This document shows, one piece after another, positions 33,791-46,600 of a stretch of 64,000 nucleotides of DNA; within the stretch, counting starts at the first letter, position 1, and every line of letters starts with the position of its first letter. Where the stretch lies: NCBI RefSeq assembly GCF_026914265.1, contig NC_069136.1:26858701-26922700 (forward strand), given 5' to 3'. The notes under the pieces were generated by a model. That model had not been told where the DNA came from and did no database searches. It was given only the letters and a program-made list of their open reading frames with translations. The position numbers were made by a program, and so were the translations under genes. The DNA comes from Mya arenaria. Taxonomy: Eukaryota > Mollusca > Bivalvia > Myida > Myidae.

Positions 33791-34742
33791 ATTATAATAT
33801 ACGGTAAAATGGTAACATTCACAATTCAAAAGTGATACTGAACATACATTTTTTTATATATATTCAGATGCCCTATATAAATGTAACTATTTTCGACTGT
33901 TTTACAAATAGTAATCAACATAACAATGTTTTGAACTCTTGACGTTGCGTGAGGCTACGTCATAGATACGTCATGCGTTTTACCCATATTCTAAAAATAA
34001 AATGCATATCGTATAAACTCTTGAATTCCGTCTATATGATCAATATCATCACCAGACGTAAACAAATCAGACGTAAACAAACAATGATTTGAAAATGTTT
34101 CCGAAAATAACCAGGTAATAAAACGGTTGTTGCATGGGCATTTGTGAAACAGTCAAAACTGTTGTCAGGTAATAAAAGGATGAGGTGCCATCGTACCGCT
34201 TAGTGTGCACAACAGGTTGCCCGTGATGGCCTGTAGCAATGTTCAAGTTAATCATCAGTTAAGCCTACAAATCTTCACCAATGTTGTTCAATGATTCCAT
34301 ACCCGGATAAGACGCAAACAACATTTGGTTCATCATTTGGCCTTTTCAATGCGACCATATCGCATTTTCATGGCTAGCATTCGCAAAGCGTACAAATTAG
34401 TACTGCATACACAGTGTTTTGCTATTTCATGATTGTGGAATTAATTTACTATTAAAAACCAGGTTTGTAAACGCACACTGCTAAAGGACATGCTCTTGAT
34501 TGTATATATAAGATCATTAACTTGTTTCCTTTTCAGATACCAAGGCACATCCTTCGTCATATGAAGACTGCGTTAAGACATAAGAGAAACGATATATGTA
34601 TAAACATACAAAATATAACTTTATTTATAAAGTTTAGTCCAAAAATACATAAATGCATATGTTGATGATGATGTTAACCGATATTGGACCGATGTCGGAT
34701 TGATGTGTTTTTTAAAAGCTCATTGATATCAAACAGACTATT

Positions 34743-34960
34743 TTGGGGCCAATTTTATCAGCGAGATAAATTTGATGTTTGACGGCTGTCGATAAAGTAT
34801 GTCGGTCCATCATCATGTTCTTGTTTTTATGCCTGACCGAAATGACTTCTTGTTGCATTACACGATAAAGGCGAACCGATTCTGACCGATGTTGGGCCAG
34901 GTGTAATAGCGACATAAATTGATGTCGGGTCGAGGTCGATAACGTTTGTCTGTCCAATTT
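34743..34960. repeat. Imperfect two-copy tandem repeat, about 150 bp
   Basis: GGGGCCAATTTTATCAGCGA through GTCGGTCCA (34743-34808) is repeated in diverged form at 34892-34958, with CCGATGT motifs around both. The minus-strand open frame at 34712-35116 spans this repeat and is not taken as a gene. Confidence 0.5.
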
Positions 34961-35468
34961 TGATATTAAGCCGATGTTGATATCCAGTGATGGACGGTTG
35001 CAAGGGCGTGTTGCAAAATTGATGATTCCTCGATAAGCAACCTTCCTATTGAAAATGAGAATTTGGAGATTAGCAAAAGGAGGCCACCTAATCCTACCGT
35101 TTTGAAGTACGTGCACTATAAAAATGATACCCGTTTACACCATGTATCGAACACGAGCTTATACAGGATGTTAAGAACTGCGTTAAGCGGACAAGCACAA
35201 GCAGTATTAAAGTATCTGAAACAATTATTCAGAGTTTTGATACAAATTTTATTCTTTTTGAGAGAGCACTACTTTGCAGCTACAAAACAAATACATTATT
35301 GTTTTTTGACACGCATTTTTAAAACTAATTTTAAAAAATGACACCATTAAGTATTTTGAGGTCTATGATCTTAATTAGTTAAATCGACTTCTGGTACTTT
35401 TATATCAGTTATACTTTATATTGTAAGCGTTTATATAGATTTGACTACGCAGAGAACAAGACTCGAGT

Positions 35469-36701
35469 TTAACTTGAAACTATCATAAGTGTCACAACCG
35501 CAAGTAGAAACAGGACAAGAAAGATCCAGAACAGAACACAGTCAATCGTTTCAATTAACTGCTTTTCCCTCCTAACTCCGTCGCTTCCCTTCCGTTTTTG
35601 TTCATCATCTGCAACATTGCAGTCCTTTGCCTTTGGTTTTCTCGTGAACAGTCCTTTTAGACATCCATCTGAACTTATACTAGTGTCTCTCTGGTTAACG
35701 AAAGACAACTTTACCATCGCGATTGACAACGCTGTAACAACTGCTCCGAATGCTAACTGCAGTGTCACAAACAGCTGTAGGCCGGAAACTTGACTGGAGA
35801 CATTAGGTATTGAGTCGCTGATCATGTTCAGTAAAACCATGAATGAGAGAAACAGGGAGACGCTGTATGATATTCTCTCGCCGCTTTGTAATGGGATTTT
35901 GAAACTGAGTACATTCATTACAGATAATATGAACACGGGAATGATCGTATTCATTATATACGATAAAGGCTTCCTGGTCAATACAATGTGCAGTTCTAAA
36001 TAACTTTTATCTGTGTACTCGCCAGTTTTGTGAATAGGTGAATCATGTATGGTCCATTCGCTATGTGGTCCAGCAGAGGCAATGTACGCTAACCGTTCGG
36101 CTGGAATAAGTTGTATTGCTGAATTTGTTGAGGTTACTGTCGCTATTTCAACGATACATGTTTGGTTGTCAAATGGATATCTACTGACATCTACAGTACA
36201 TAAAGTTTCGAGCTGGCCTCCTATAACCCAAAAGACACGCCCATCAGCAAACAGCGTAAGTTTAACTGATATATCAGCATCGTCAGTTAACATATTGCCA
36301 TGATCAACACGATTTCGAATGATAATATCTGGTGTCCATAGTTGACGAGAATTAAATGTTATTTTGTTCGCTCCTCCAAAATATGAATCATTCCATCGAA
36401 GAAGATCCTGCTTCCACCAGAGAAATAGAGCCATTGTTGTTTTCAGTGTTTGATCTTTTGCATTCAGTTCTTTGAGTTCTTCTAGAATTGGAAGAACAGA
36501 AATGTTAATTGACCTGGTTTGGTCCAGCACTGGCCTTATTCCGGGAATCGTTTTCTCTGTTATAAAAGTATATAATCGCTTTTCATCATCGAATGAGTGA
36601 CAACGTACATCGTATTCAATACATATAATAGCCACCAAACACAGCCTACTTAAAATCGCCAATGGTGATCCATTTAAATGCACCCTTTGAGTCATGTGCA
36701 T
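35469..36701 (-). CDS. Intronless Cys-loop (nicotinic-type) receptor subunit 2
   Basis: A 410-residue paralogue of the gene at 30836, clearly its closest relative in the window and colinear end to end. It has a signal peptide before CHSFDDEKRL; WTPD loop A; Cys-loop CTVDVSRYPFDNQTC; and four membrane segments with the same M2 (SGERISYSVSLFLSF). The M2-M3 linker is full length (SIPNVSSQ) and carries an NVS sequon. The Trp of the Cys-loop WYPFD is replaced by Arg (RYPFD). No loop-C cysteine pair and no loop-B Trp. The start could be the first Met or MTQR two residues later. Expressed function is inferred from the intact frame and conserved membrane segments. Confidence 0.93.
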   Translation of the reverse strand: MHMTQRVHLNGSPLAILSRLCLVAIICIEYDVRCHSFDDEKRLYTFITEKTIPGIRPVLDQTRSINISVLPILEELKELNAKDQTLKTTMALFLWWKQDLLRWNDSYFGGANKITFNSRQLWTPDIIIRNRVDHGNMLTDDADISVKLTLFADGRVFWVIGGQLETLCTVDVSRYPFDNQTCIVEIATVTSTNSAIQLIPAERLAYIASAGPHSEWTIHDSPIHKTGEYTDKSYLELHIVLTRKPLSYIMNTIIPVFILSVMNVLSFKIPLQSGERISYSVSLFLSFMVLLNMISDSIPNVSSQVSGLQLFVTLQLAFGAVVTALSIAMVKLSFVNQRDTSISSDGCLKGLFTRKPKAKDCNVADDEQKRKGSDGVRREKQLIETIDCVLFWIFLVLFLLAVVTLMIVSS

Positions 36702-37279
36702 CTTGAAACGTATATTGACTATATTCCTATTTGCATGTTACTGCTACCTATGGCTTTAACTTTGAATTTTAAAAGAAAGCCTGTTACAAAACAAGAAATA
36801 AAGTAACCGATCTGCAATTATGGGTACGACCGGTATTGGTTGACTCTCTTAATGGAACCGCCTGTTAGCTGCGGTTGTTACCCGGTAACCCCTTATTTAA
36901 ACTTGAAAACCATTATCCGCCACAGAAAGGAATACAATGTCTGTGTATTTACTTTTTTAAATGTTAATGTATTAAAAGGATAGCACTTACAAAAACAAGC
37001 TTAGGTTGATGTCTGACATTTAAGTTACTCTTTTGTTTTAAACAATAATCGACAATTAGATCCAAAATTGATACTGGAAGGATCACTCACAACAGACATT
37101 GGATTGTGACACAAATCGTTTCGAGGGCTTTTAAATGGACATACTTGTCCATTAGCAGAAAGGACATTTGATACTTGGTAATATTGTTACAATCCATTTG
37201 GTGTATTATGTGGAAGTTCTCTGAAATTACCAGAAAGTGCATTGATATATATGTATCATAAATTACAGGTATAGTTTGT

Positions 37280-37445
37280 AACCCGGTACGGGATATAAGG
37301 GGCAAAGGAAACCATATAGGATGAGAGCGAAGCTCAATATATATGCAAAAAGCTACAGAAATATGGTATATGGCTGAATATGGTTTCCTTTGGCCGCAAT
37401 ATGGGATGTACGTGGAAAGGTCACCAAACCGAGTGAGAGCGAAAT
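37280..37445. repeat. Nested inverted and direct repeat
   Basis: GGCAAAGGAAACCATAT is inverted as ATATGGTTTCCTTTGGCC about 60 bp later. The segment with ATGAGAGCGAAGCTC also recurs directly as GTGAGAGCGAAATAAACTC. The 37087-37473 minus-strand frame runs through it and is not a credible protein. Confidence 0.5.
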
Positions 37446-39406
37446 AAACTCGGCGCATGTATTCGTTTAACATGTTATGTTCTTATATTCGGGTTCTTGC
37501 AAGTAGCCAGTGAGTGCATTTGCATTGATATTGTTAATATAATGTATCAATATTTTTCCGTATTGGGTCGCTTATCTCTATATCTTACCGAAACGGCGAC
37601 TTTTTCCGATTCCGATTAATGAATAAAACATTTGCGTCTTCATCAATGCTTACAGATTGTCGACGTTATATGAACGTTGTGGGGATAGTTGGTGACCCGA
37701 TATGGGATACACATTAAGGGGAAAAATGCACATTTGTATTCGAGATTCCTAAATGTTGTTCATTATACAAGAATTTCGACCTTAAGAAAACGATACTTTT
37801 ATTTAGTAAATAACATGAAGTTATTATTTGTACGAGTTATTCTTTTATTAATTTTCTTTGACTAACATGAAGGGAAGAACATGACTCGTACTTAAAACTA
37901 ATTGCATATTAAAGACTCATGTTATTTTCATAATAACAGTCATGAAGTATGTTCACAAAGAAGGCACTTGATGGGAAAATAAATGGGCAACGCAATGTTT
38001 TGGCTTTTTCCGACATGACCTTATTCTCAAAATCTATTTTTTATTTGAGAATAAGTTTACTCTACTTCATCAATTCTAGGTGACAGAAATACAACTGGAG
38101 TGGAGGTTAATTAAAAAATATACCATATAAGAAAATATGTATGAAAGAGGTTAAAATATGGTGAAGCCATGGTGTTGTTCGATAATTGGCCCTCGTGCTA
38201 ATAACGTAGGGCGACCACGTCTCGGGCCTTTGTTTCGTCTTAACATTAACTCACATATCAAAACAGTAGACAAAAGGCGGAGCTTAAACACGACATAATT
38301 ATTAAGTGGACAAATTAGGTGCTATTCAACGAACGTCAATTATTATTTGATAAAATCGGTAAGAAAATGCTGACACGTTTTGGGTAAAATGTCATGAAAC
38401 TTCACTTTATCGATTGTTTTAAACTTTCGAAGACATAGCAAAACATTTTTCACAATTCTATAAAACTTTCAATACAGACTTTCAATTTTTATGGTATGTG
38501 ATCTTCCAGTCTGTACATTGCATTATAACTCTTTGCTATTTATTTTACAGAGTATAATATTTTCACTGCCGTCAGTTCCTGTTAACTTGCTTTAAAAATA
38601 CCTGGGCTCAGTAACTTTGGTATGACAATATAAGGCGCCGATGCGACCCTCGCTTTGAAGACAAACCCCACGTCGTCTATTTAAATCATTAAGAAACAAA
38701 CACTATAAACAAGAAAGCTTGGGAAATGTGCCCTGCCGAAAGTAGCCATTCAAGATGTGTGATATGTTCGGGCAAACTAATGCGTGACCTTATATTGCTG
38801 GGTGCCAGGCAATGAAGTCACTGCTTCATTTTTTGTTGCATGTTACTTTCCACCATCAAACTGTCACATGATCTTTAGATATGTCATGTACCGGGCGGAA
38901 AGTCGTTTTCAAACGTTCCCTTGACTGGAAACGTTGGAAGCTATTTGGTTATTTAGTTCGTCAAGGTCTCTAATCCAGATTGAAATTTAACTTAATTGGA
39001 CGATCTTAAGAACGTCGCCTAAAACCCTTAAGTCGTAATTGATTAAATTATAAAACAACGAAATAATTAAATATAAAAACTATTTATTTCTGTAAATAAA
39101 ACACTAATACAATATTTCTGCTATAATAAAACAATACACAATATAAAATCTCCATGTTCTTACAGTGTATGTCAGTGGGATACAGTATTCATTTTTTCTT
39201 AAAATTATTTGTATATATTTAAATAATTAAGAACGAACATTATAAAAAAACAACGCTAACTATTTACACTTTTTGTATATTCATATTTTTTATCAGTGTG
39301 TGTAGACTGCCCTTTGTTTCATTTTAAAATAGTGTAGTGAACGAAAAGTTATCTTTGGTTTAAGTCTTTATTTTAAGCAAAACGTTGCCTTCCGACGAAG
39401 CATATA

Positions 39407-39425
39407 TGACGTCATTTGTCACGTG
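39407..39425. promoter_or_regulatory. Consensus CRE next to CACGTG E-box
   Basis: TGACGTCA (39407-39414) and CACGTG (39420-39425), five bases apart. Both are perfect palindromic consensus sites. They lie 2.7 kb upstream of receptor gene 2 and 1.3 kb downstream of gene 3. Activity is not known. Confidence 0.3.
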
Positions 39426-40725
39426 ATATACACACACACTGACAGTGGTCCAGTAAATGTAGCCATTGTGGGCATAGTATTTGTATCGGAGAATTTACTA
39501 AAACATTTTAACATTTAAAACCAGTTTACTTACTCGCTTAATTAATTTAATGAAAAAAAAACAACAACCAGATTTATTGAGACACAATTGACAAAATATA
39601 TCACAGCATATTACAATAAGAAATTATGAATAACACTCACTTTATACAATAGATCTAAGCTTGTTTGCGATTTGATGCAGAGCATGAACTTATTTTTGTA
39701 TGAATTCGACGTTAACATAAATGTAAATATTTTATTTTATATTTGGTTCGTAAACGTCAGTTGTAAAAGGTCTGGTTCATGACAATATTACGCATCCCCG
39801 GATTTGCGTACACCAATGTCCCATTGGCTTTGCTATTGTCCGCATAATTTCCTAAATTATTGACAAAGCCATTCAAATGTAGTTCTTGACATTTAACTGT
39901 ATTATAATAGTGTACTTAACCTTATTTGAAAGAAAAGTCAAGCAAAGTAAAACCTTTATTAAAATATTGATATACAACATTATTTAAACACAACATTCAT
40001 CAAATGACACGGCATGACACTACTAATATTAAATATATAATACATATGAGAAATGCCTTGTGATGTTCTATGATTGGTATTGTTCGCATAGTTTGAGTAA
40101 AGTCATGTCTTAGGATTGATTTGACAACATATTAATTTTAAGAATTAGATATTGTATTGACCCTTTAGTCCTCCCTTCACAAATAATATCCTAACGCGTT
40201 GGTAAATATTTATTTTTCATAACGTACAAAAAGGCTCTTGTATTCTAGTACATGTAGTTTGTTAAACTTTATGGCACCTTTAACAACTGCAGAAGTCATA
40301 CAAAAAGAGAAGTGTTTATAACAGATTGCGTTATACACTATCACTTATATGTCCACTTCGTTGTTACTATAATGTTGTAAATCACAACTGAGAACGTGGA
40401 TTTCAACAATGGAATGACCGATGACTCGTCGGTAAACAAGCTATCTTATTATCAGTGGGAAGGTGGACATTAGCAATAGTTGGTATGTTTGCTAGCCCCT
40501 AAGCCGGCATTGTGCTGTTCGGGGCGACGAAAAACTCACCATTTGGGGGAACCCGAACTTCCATTTAAGTGTAAAACAGTTTGTTAACCACTGCGCTACA
40601 CAATTGTTTTCATTTAAATTAAAACATGTTGACAACATTCATAATCAGTTCTCCTATGTGGGGTTAACTCCAGACTTTTTGTGCGTTTAATATAGCATTA
40701 ATAACGCGACAAACATGAATCGAGA

Positions 40726-41967
40726 TTAACATGAAAGTATTATAAGTGTCACAGCTGCAAGTGCATATAGAGCAAGAAAGAACCAAAACAAAACACGATC
40801 AATCTTTTCAAAGAACTGTTGTTGTTTCATAATACCGTCGAATCCCTTTTCCTGATTTCCGTCTTCTGATTCATCTAAGTCGTTTATCTCTGTTTTGGTC
40901 TTACACAGTCCTTTCAAACATTTAATGGAAAATCTACCGCCGTCTCGTTGGTTCGAGAATGAGTGAGACCACTTAACCAACGCGATGGACAGTGATGTGA
41001 CAACTGCCCCAAATGCTAACTGCAGTGTCACAAACAACTGTAGCCCAGAAACTTGACTGGAGACATTTGGAATTGAGTCACTGATCATGTCCAGCAAAAC
41101 CATGAAGGTGAGAAACAAAGATACGCTATATGAAATCCTTTCTCCGCTTTGCAATGGGATCTTAAAACTGAGTACATTCATGAAAGATAGAATAAACACC
41201 GGAATGATTGTATTCATTATATGGGATAAAACCTTTCGAGACAATAATATGTGTACTTTCAGGACACTTCTATCTGTGTGAAGAGCAGTCTTGTATATTG
41301 GTGACTCGTGTATGGTCCATTCGGTATTTGTTACTTCCATGTTTATATGCACAAACTGTGCGGCTGGAATAAGTTGTATTTCTGGATCTGTTGAGGTCAC
41401 TGTCGCTATTTCAAGGATACATGTTTGGTTGTCAAATGGATACCAACTAATATCTACAGTGCACGAAGTTTCGAGCTGGTCTCCTATCACCCAGATGACA
41501 TTTCCATCATCATACAGCGTAACTTTAAACGATTTATCAGCATCGTCAGTTATTATGTTGCCATAATCAACACGATTGTTAAAATTTATATCTGGTGTCC
41601 ATATTTGACGAGCATCAAATACTAATTGTTTTGCTCCTCCAAAATCGGATTCATTCCAGTGAATAAGTTCCTGCTTCCACCCTAAAACTAGAGCCATGGA
41701 TGTTTTGAGTGTTTGATCTTTTGCATTCAGTTCTCTGAGCTCAGATAGCACTGGAAGAACAGAAATATTAATTGACCTTGTTTGATCCAGCACTGGTCTT
41801 ATTCCGGGCTTCGTTTTCTCTGTTATAAAGGTATTTAATCGTTCTTCATCTTCAAACGAGTGACAATGTATCCCGTATTGACTTAATTGACTTAATATGA
41901 TAGTCAGAATAAGTGTTTTGTTCAAAATATCCACCGGTGATCTGAGATGAAGCCTTAATGGATACAT
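40726..41967 (-). CDS. Intronless Cys-loop (nicotinic-type) receptor subunit 3
   Basis: A 413-residue subunit, the most diverged of the three paralogues, mainly in the signal peptide, loop C region and cytoplasmic loop. Cleavage is expected before CHSFEDEERL. Cys-loop CTVDISWYPFDNQTC; loop A IWTPD; M1 to M3 nearly identical to the other copies (MNTIIPVFILSF, SGERISYSVSLFL, SGLQLFVTLQLAFGAVV); M4 ends in LSC. The M2 pattern predicts cation selectivity. As in the other two, the vicinal loop-C cysteines and the loop-B Trp are absent. The three genes are in head-to-tail order on the same strand with related flanks. This suggests one intronless founder amplified by DNA-level tandem duplication. 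Confidence 0.93.
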   Translation of the reverse strand: MYPLRLHLRSPVDILNKTLILTIILSQLSQYGIHCHSFEDEERLNTFITEKTKPGIRPVLDQTRSINISVLPVLSELRELNAKDQTLKTSMALVLGWKQELIHWNESDFGGAKQLVFDARQIWTPDINFNNRVDYGNIITDDADKSFKVTLYDDGNVIWVIGDQLETSCTVDISWYPFDNQTCILEIATVTSTDPEIQLIPAAQFVHINMEVTNTEWTIHESPIYKTALHTDRSVLKVHILLSRKVLSHIMNTIIPVFILSFMNVLSFKIPLQSGERISYSVSLFLTFMVLLDMISDSIPNVSSQVSGLQLFVTLQLAFGAVVTSLSIALVKWSHSFSNQRDGGRFSIKCLKGLCKTKTEINDLDESEDGNQEKGFDGIMKQQQFFEKIDRVLFWFFLALYALAAVTLIILSC

Positions 41968-43740
41968 TGTTGTCTATACAACTTTGCTCTTAGTCGTTTT
42001 AAAGTTAAACTGACTGGCTCAAATTTGAATTTATTATTCAGTTTGCCACACAGCAAGATGTAGATTCCATGATCGCCAATAATGTTTTCATCTGGTATTG
42101 AATAAAAGGTGTTAAGGAATTGTTTTGCGATCAATCAAAACCTTTCTCTCCTGAAAAAGAGAAATATATTCTCAGTGTATTTAACTTTTCTAGTTAAAAG
42201 GAAAGCACTTTCAGGAAATGGGTTTTTGTTTGACATTCAAGTGATTCTTTTGTTTGGCAAAGATGATCGATAATTAAATCCAATATTGCAGGTAAAGATT
42301 CGCACACAACAATTATTGAACAGTGTTACATACCGCTTAGAGGGATTTTAAATGGACATACTTGTCAATGAACAAAAAGTACATACATTTTTATTTTTGC
42401 CTCGGGTAACAGTATTTCACTCATGTTGACAATATGTACTTTCACACTGGAAGCCATGTGATATTTATATATTATCGCTGTTATCGCGAGATATAATGAG
42501 AACTTTATAGGTGACTATAATTTGATGTTTTCATGTTTTTGTTAATTTTTCATAACTGCAGTTGTATTTTTTAGCTGTTAGCTGTTATGCAGTTGCGATA
42601 AGCTGTTATACTGTGCTTGTCTTTGAAAATACTGCAATTAAACCTATAAATAAGGAACTATTTTCTTCTCCTCATTTATTATTTTATATAGTTAGGTAAC
42701 CGTAGCTGTTTTTAAGTATTTTAAATCGACATTTTGCATTTCATTGGGTTGTGTTATGCAATGGCGAAGTTCAAAAAGCTGGAGGAGTCTTTCGAACTCA
42801 GCCCATTTTGAACAGCCTCGTTGCATACCATACCCCAATAAAATGTGAAATGTCGATTTTTAATCCTTAAACTAATTCTTAATGATAATTTTGACAAGTT
42901 ATACTATGGTGTCTTAAGTAACCATACTGATATTTTGAATTTAAATGATCTATAAGGTAAAACGGAATATAGTTGATAATGGTGTGAACATTCCACTTTA
43001 TGTATCTGGTATATATCAAAAGTGACCATGTCCATAGCCTTTGAAATCACAAGTACCATATGTATGTTTTAAAGAAACTTTTTAATACAAAAACGTATCG
43101 AAACATGTAACAAAACCTTTTCAATTCCATGACAAAAATGAAAGCCCTACACTATTCAGAGACACTGTGATAAATATCTAAAACAAATCTGACTTAATGA
43201 CACAAATTATATTCAAACAACATCCATTATCGACCTCAAATTCACATTTGAATGTAAAAAGGCTTATATCTTTTTCATTTAAATATTAGCTTTTCGCATT
43301 AATATTGGTTATCACAAAAGTATTTCAATAGAATGTACTAATTGAATTAATTCAACATCGTTAAGACTCCGTTAAGGTTTTTTCAAGTCTGGGCTTGTTT
43401 TCATAAAACATCGTAAGTCATTTCCTAACTTTAATCGATTTCCTGAAATTTTCATAGTCAAATTTAATGAAATGTGGGTTTTTTAACATTAATGTATGAT
43501 TTTTTTTCAAAAAGGTCAATGTAAATAATTTATTTTGGAAATGCTTTCTATTTTAATTCATTTGACTCAAGAGATACTAAAATTAGGAAAGTGACTTAAG
43601 TTAAGAAATGACTTTTGAACACCTTCCCAGACTTGTTAAAACCTTAAATTTATTTCCCAGCTTTCCTTTGCATCCATATCAAACCTATCGTTTTACGCTG
43701 ATGAATACTTAATTCCGTTTTGTCAAGTAGCGATATGAAA
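41968..43740. other. 5' flank of receptor gene 3 and featureless DNA
   Basis: The first roughly 400 bp resemble the 5' flanks of receptor genes 1 and 2 (CATACTTGTCAATGAACA-type blocks). The rest is AT-rich without recognisable features. Confidence 0.4.
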
Positions 43741-43789
43741 GAGGGCTTGTAATATCGGTAATCATATTGTGCTCAAATTCAAATTCTTT

Positions 43790-43985
43790 GAAGGGGGCAT
43801 AAAAAGTGGAAAATCACTTTATATTTGAAAATAACAGGATGTTTTAAGTAGGACAGAAAAAGTATCAAGGCGAAGTGTTGAAGCAAGGTACTACATGTCA
43901 CCAACGGATGAGTAAAGATGTTAAATGTATCATCAAAGAAATGCGATAGATTAACACACACACGCACGCACGCACGCACGTAACC
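43790..43985 (+). pseudogene. Remnant of a GCDT-type transposon gene, copy A
   Basis: Homologous to 54935-55085 of copy B, within the decayed gene described there. Only a fragment survives here, followed by an (ACGC)n tract at 43957-43981. The downstream part present in copy B is absent. Confidence 0.45.
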
Positions 43986-45144
43986 AATAAATTAATCAAT
44001 CTACTGTTGTATGCACAATTAAAATAATGAAATATGGAAAAAGGAAAAAAGTATCAATAAGATACCGAATTGTTACTTACTTGGGTTATTGAATTGAGTT
44101 CACCAACTTTTTGCACATTAAAATATTTCGAACTATCTACAGTCTATGTATTTTTTTAAGTATCTGTGTACTTTAACAAAAACATTATTGTGTGTGTATG
44201 TGATTGGCAAAACATATTTATTTTAACATTTTTGCGCCGATTCTGTTTTTTTTAAAGTAAAAATTAAAATGTAGTCTTTATTTAAATTTTATGAATATCA
44301 ATTAGTTTTGATGTCAAATAATGTTAAAATAAGAAAACAAAACACTTGTTATGAAAAATATGTCCTTAAATATTGACATGTCACTTAAAACAATTTATTG
44401 AAATTTGGTTCGTGTTCATGGCAAATTACCCCACCCACTATTTAGCCTTTTAATTTTTGGAGCGAAATATTTATATCAAATGTGACCTAATTTCATCTCA
44501 CCATTTACATTTATCCATAAACAATAATTATTTAAGCAAACATCTTGCAATCTTGCATAACTTTTGCTACATTTTAGGAGCAGATTTTTGTATAAGAAAA
44601 TGTAAAAATATATTTTTTCCACATTAAATGTGGATCATTAGTTATCCCCATGTACTATCTTGAAGACACATGACCAATAAACCTAGCCTGTGGAGAAAAT
44701 CTGTTTGTAAAAATTCTGAATTTTTGCTTATGTTGATCCTTCGAAATCTGGCGGCCATCTTGGATTTGCCGGTTATGACTATGACACGACACGGTCACCC
44801 TCACTTTTCTTGCACCTTAGCCATTCCTCTGACAAAGTCAGCAATATTAATGAGGGAACCTTTTAAACATACAGAACCAGAAAGGACTTTGGTATGTAAT
44901 AAATTTAAATATAACATATTTTAAAACTACCGTTAAAACAGAAAATGTCTATCTTCATATCTTGAATACAACTTGTTAACATAAATCAACGAAAGTTAGA
45001 ATGTTCAATTGTTGAGGATGTTGACCCCCATCTCAAACCCCAACTCCCGCCTTGAAATCCGGAATACCGCTTATCTTTAAACCGATATCCGGAATAACGT
45101 TTATTTTTAACTGGAATTCAGAATACCATTAAATATATACGTAT

Positions 45145-45282
45145 GCCACTCAGTGTAGTTTAAAAAACAACACATATTTAGCACATTATAAGTATATATA
45201 CATATCAAAGCAGTTTAAACACAAATTTAGCACATTATAAGTATATATACATATCAATGCAGTTTAAACACAAATTCAGGCA
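45145..45282. repeat. About 50-bp minisatellite, copy A (short array)
   Basis: Two to three units of GCAGTTTAAACACAAATT plus AGCACATTATAAGTATATA. The same satellite is longer in copy B at 57005-57105 and 57690-57865. Confidence 0.75.
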
Positions 45283-46295
45283 TTTATTCCTATTTCTACT
45301 GACCGTCTCATGTACGGTGATTCCAGTCTTGACGAGCAGTCAAACGTGGCTATTTGCAACGAAGTGCATCGTTTTATTAAAGCAACTGATCGTTTCACTC
45401 CATATGTTACTTAATTACTACTGCGAATTAAAATTCCATCAAGGCCTATACCGATTCTTTTGGCTGGGCGACCTTACTACCTTACTCTCTATCTTCTTCT
45501 CACTTTCCTTTCCTACCTATTGTCTCAATATTTGACTACAATAACAAACAGAGCCCCCTCATGTTACTTCAACTCGAAATACTTCAGCAGTTCACTACGG
45601 TACATTTGCAACGCAATCACATACATTTTGTATAATAAATATGTATAACGCATACGTTGGTTCAGTAAGCATTTATATATGAAACAAAACATTTATATGC
45701 CATTATTTATAACGTTTATGACAAGTTATCTATATATTGCTTTAAAGTCGTAGCAGGTCGTAGAAATATCTCTTCGATCATATTGTTGTTCAACCTGTTT
45801 TTGTTCATTTGCTTCATATGTAAAATATATAACACAATGCCGACAACGTTTTGAAAAAAAGAATGTTTGTCATTAGAATATGTATGTATATTCATAGGCC
45901 TTTGGCACTGATGTATTTGGAAATATATTCTATATCGTTCTTGTATGTTAAAACATATGTAGTTTCTCTGTTGGTTTGGTTGAGTGAGTTTGGTTTGTGG
46001 TCGCCAAGCCGTATAAGTGGGTTTCCTCCGGGTACTCCGGTTTCCCCTACATCACATGACCACTCTCTCGCGTTACACCGTGCCAACGAGAGTGATTAAT
46101 ATAATGTTGTTATAACTTGTTTCACAATCGTAGTAAAATTAGTAATTTAAACAAAAATAGTTTTTCTCTTTACGCAGTCTTCATAGGACGGAGGTGGTGC
46201 GTTCGGATCTGAAAAGGAAAACCATTTTTTTTTTGTAATTCAATTGTAATACCACGACAACGTAACATGTCCGCGTATACGAAACACTCTCATCG

Positions 46296-46600
46296 GAGCA
46301 CTTCAGCAATTTTCCATCGAACACAACCTCGGATGTATATGGTCGGTTTACAAAGTTAGAAGTCTTTACATTTTACTACGCAGCAAGTAGATCGCGCTGT
46401 AATTTCAATTTAACAGTTTAGCACAACGACTTTACTCTGAGGAATATCAATGCAATAATAAACTTCATTTGGAATCATTTTAACATTCGTTATAACGTTA
46501 AAGCACTATAATCAATATATATTTTTTTTAATTTTACGAACTACTTTTACGTATGCATCGACATAAATCCGGGGCTCGTCGGATGGCAGATGTTGAAAGT
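46296..46600 (+). mobile_element. CCTCGGATG MITE, copy 2
   Basis: Starts CATCGAACACAACCTCGGATG with TATATGGTCGGTTTACAAAG, and ends near CTACTTTTACGTATGCATCG. Shared with copy B (58550-58870), so it was present before the segmental duplication. Confidence 0.7.

Larger units (their letters stand above)
32069..35468. other. Intergenic region between receptor genes 1 and 2
   Basis: The first roughly 450 bp (5' flank of gene 1) are recognisably related to the 5' flanks of genes 2 and 3, for example GATCTGCAAAAATGGGTAC against GATCTGCAATTATGGGTAC. The rest holds the two repeats listed separately and no gene. Confidence 0.5.
36702..40725. other. Intergenic region between receptor genes 2 and 3
   Basis: Begins with the gene-2 5' flank, related to those of genes 1 and 3. 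It holds the repeat at 37280-37445 and the CRE/E-box pair near 39407. The plus-end portion (40380-40725) is the 3' flank of gene 3. Otherwise AT-rich, with no gene seen. Confidence 0.45.

Noticed and set aside
34712..35116. 134-residue minus-strand frame
   Set aside because: Spans a two-copy imperfect repeat; no signal, domain or paralogue near the other receptor genes.
37087..37473. 128-residue minus-strand frame
   Set aside because: Crosses nested inverted and direct repeats and has no recognisable domain.
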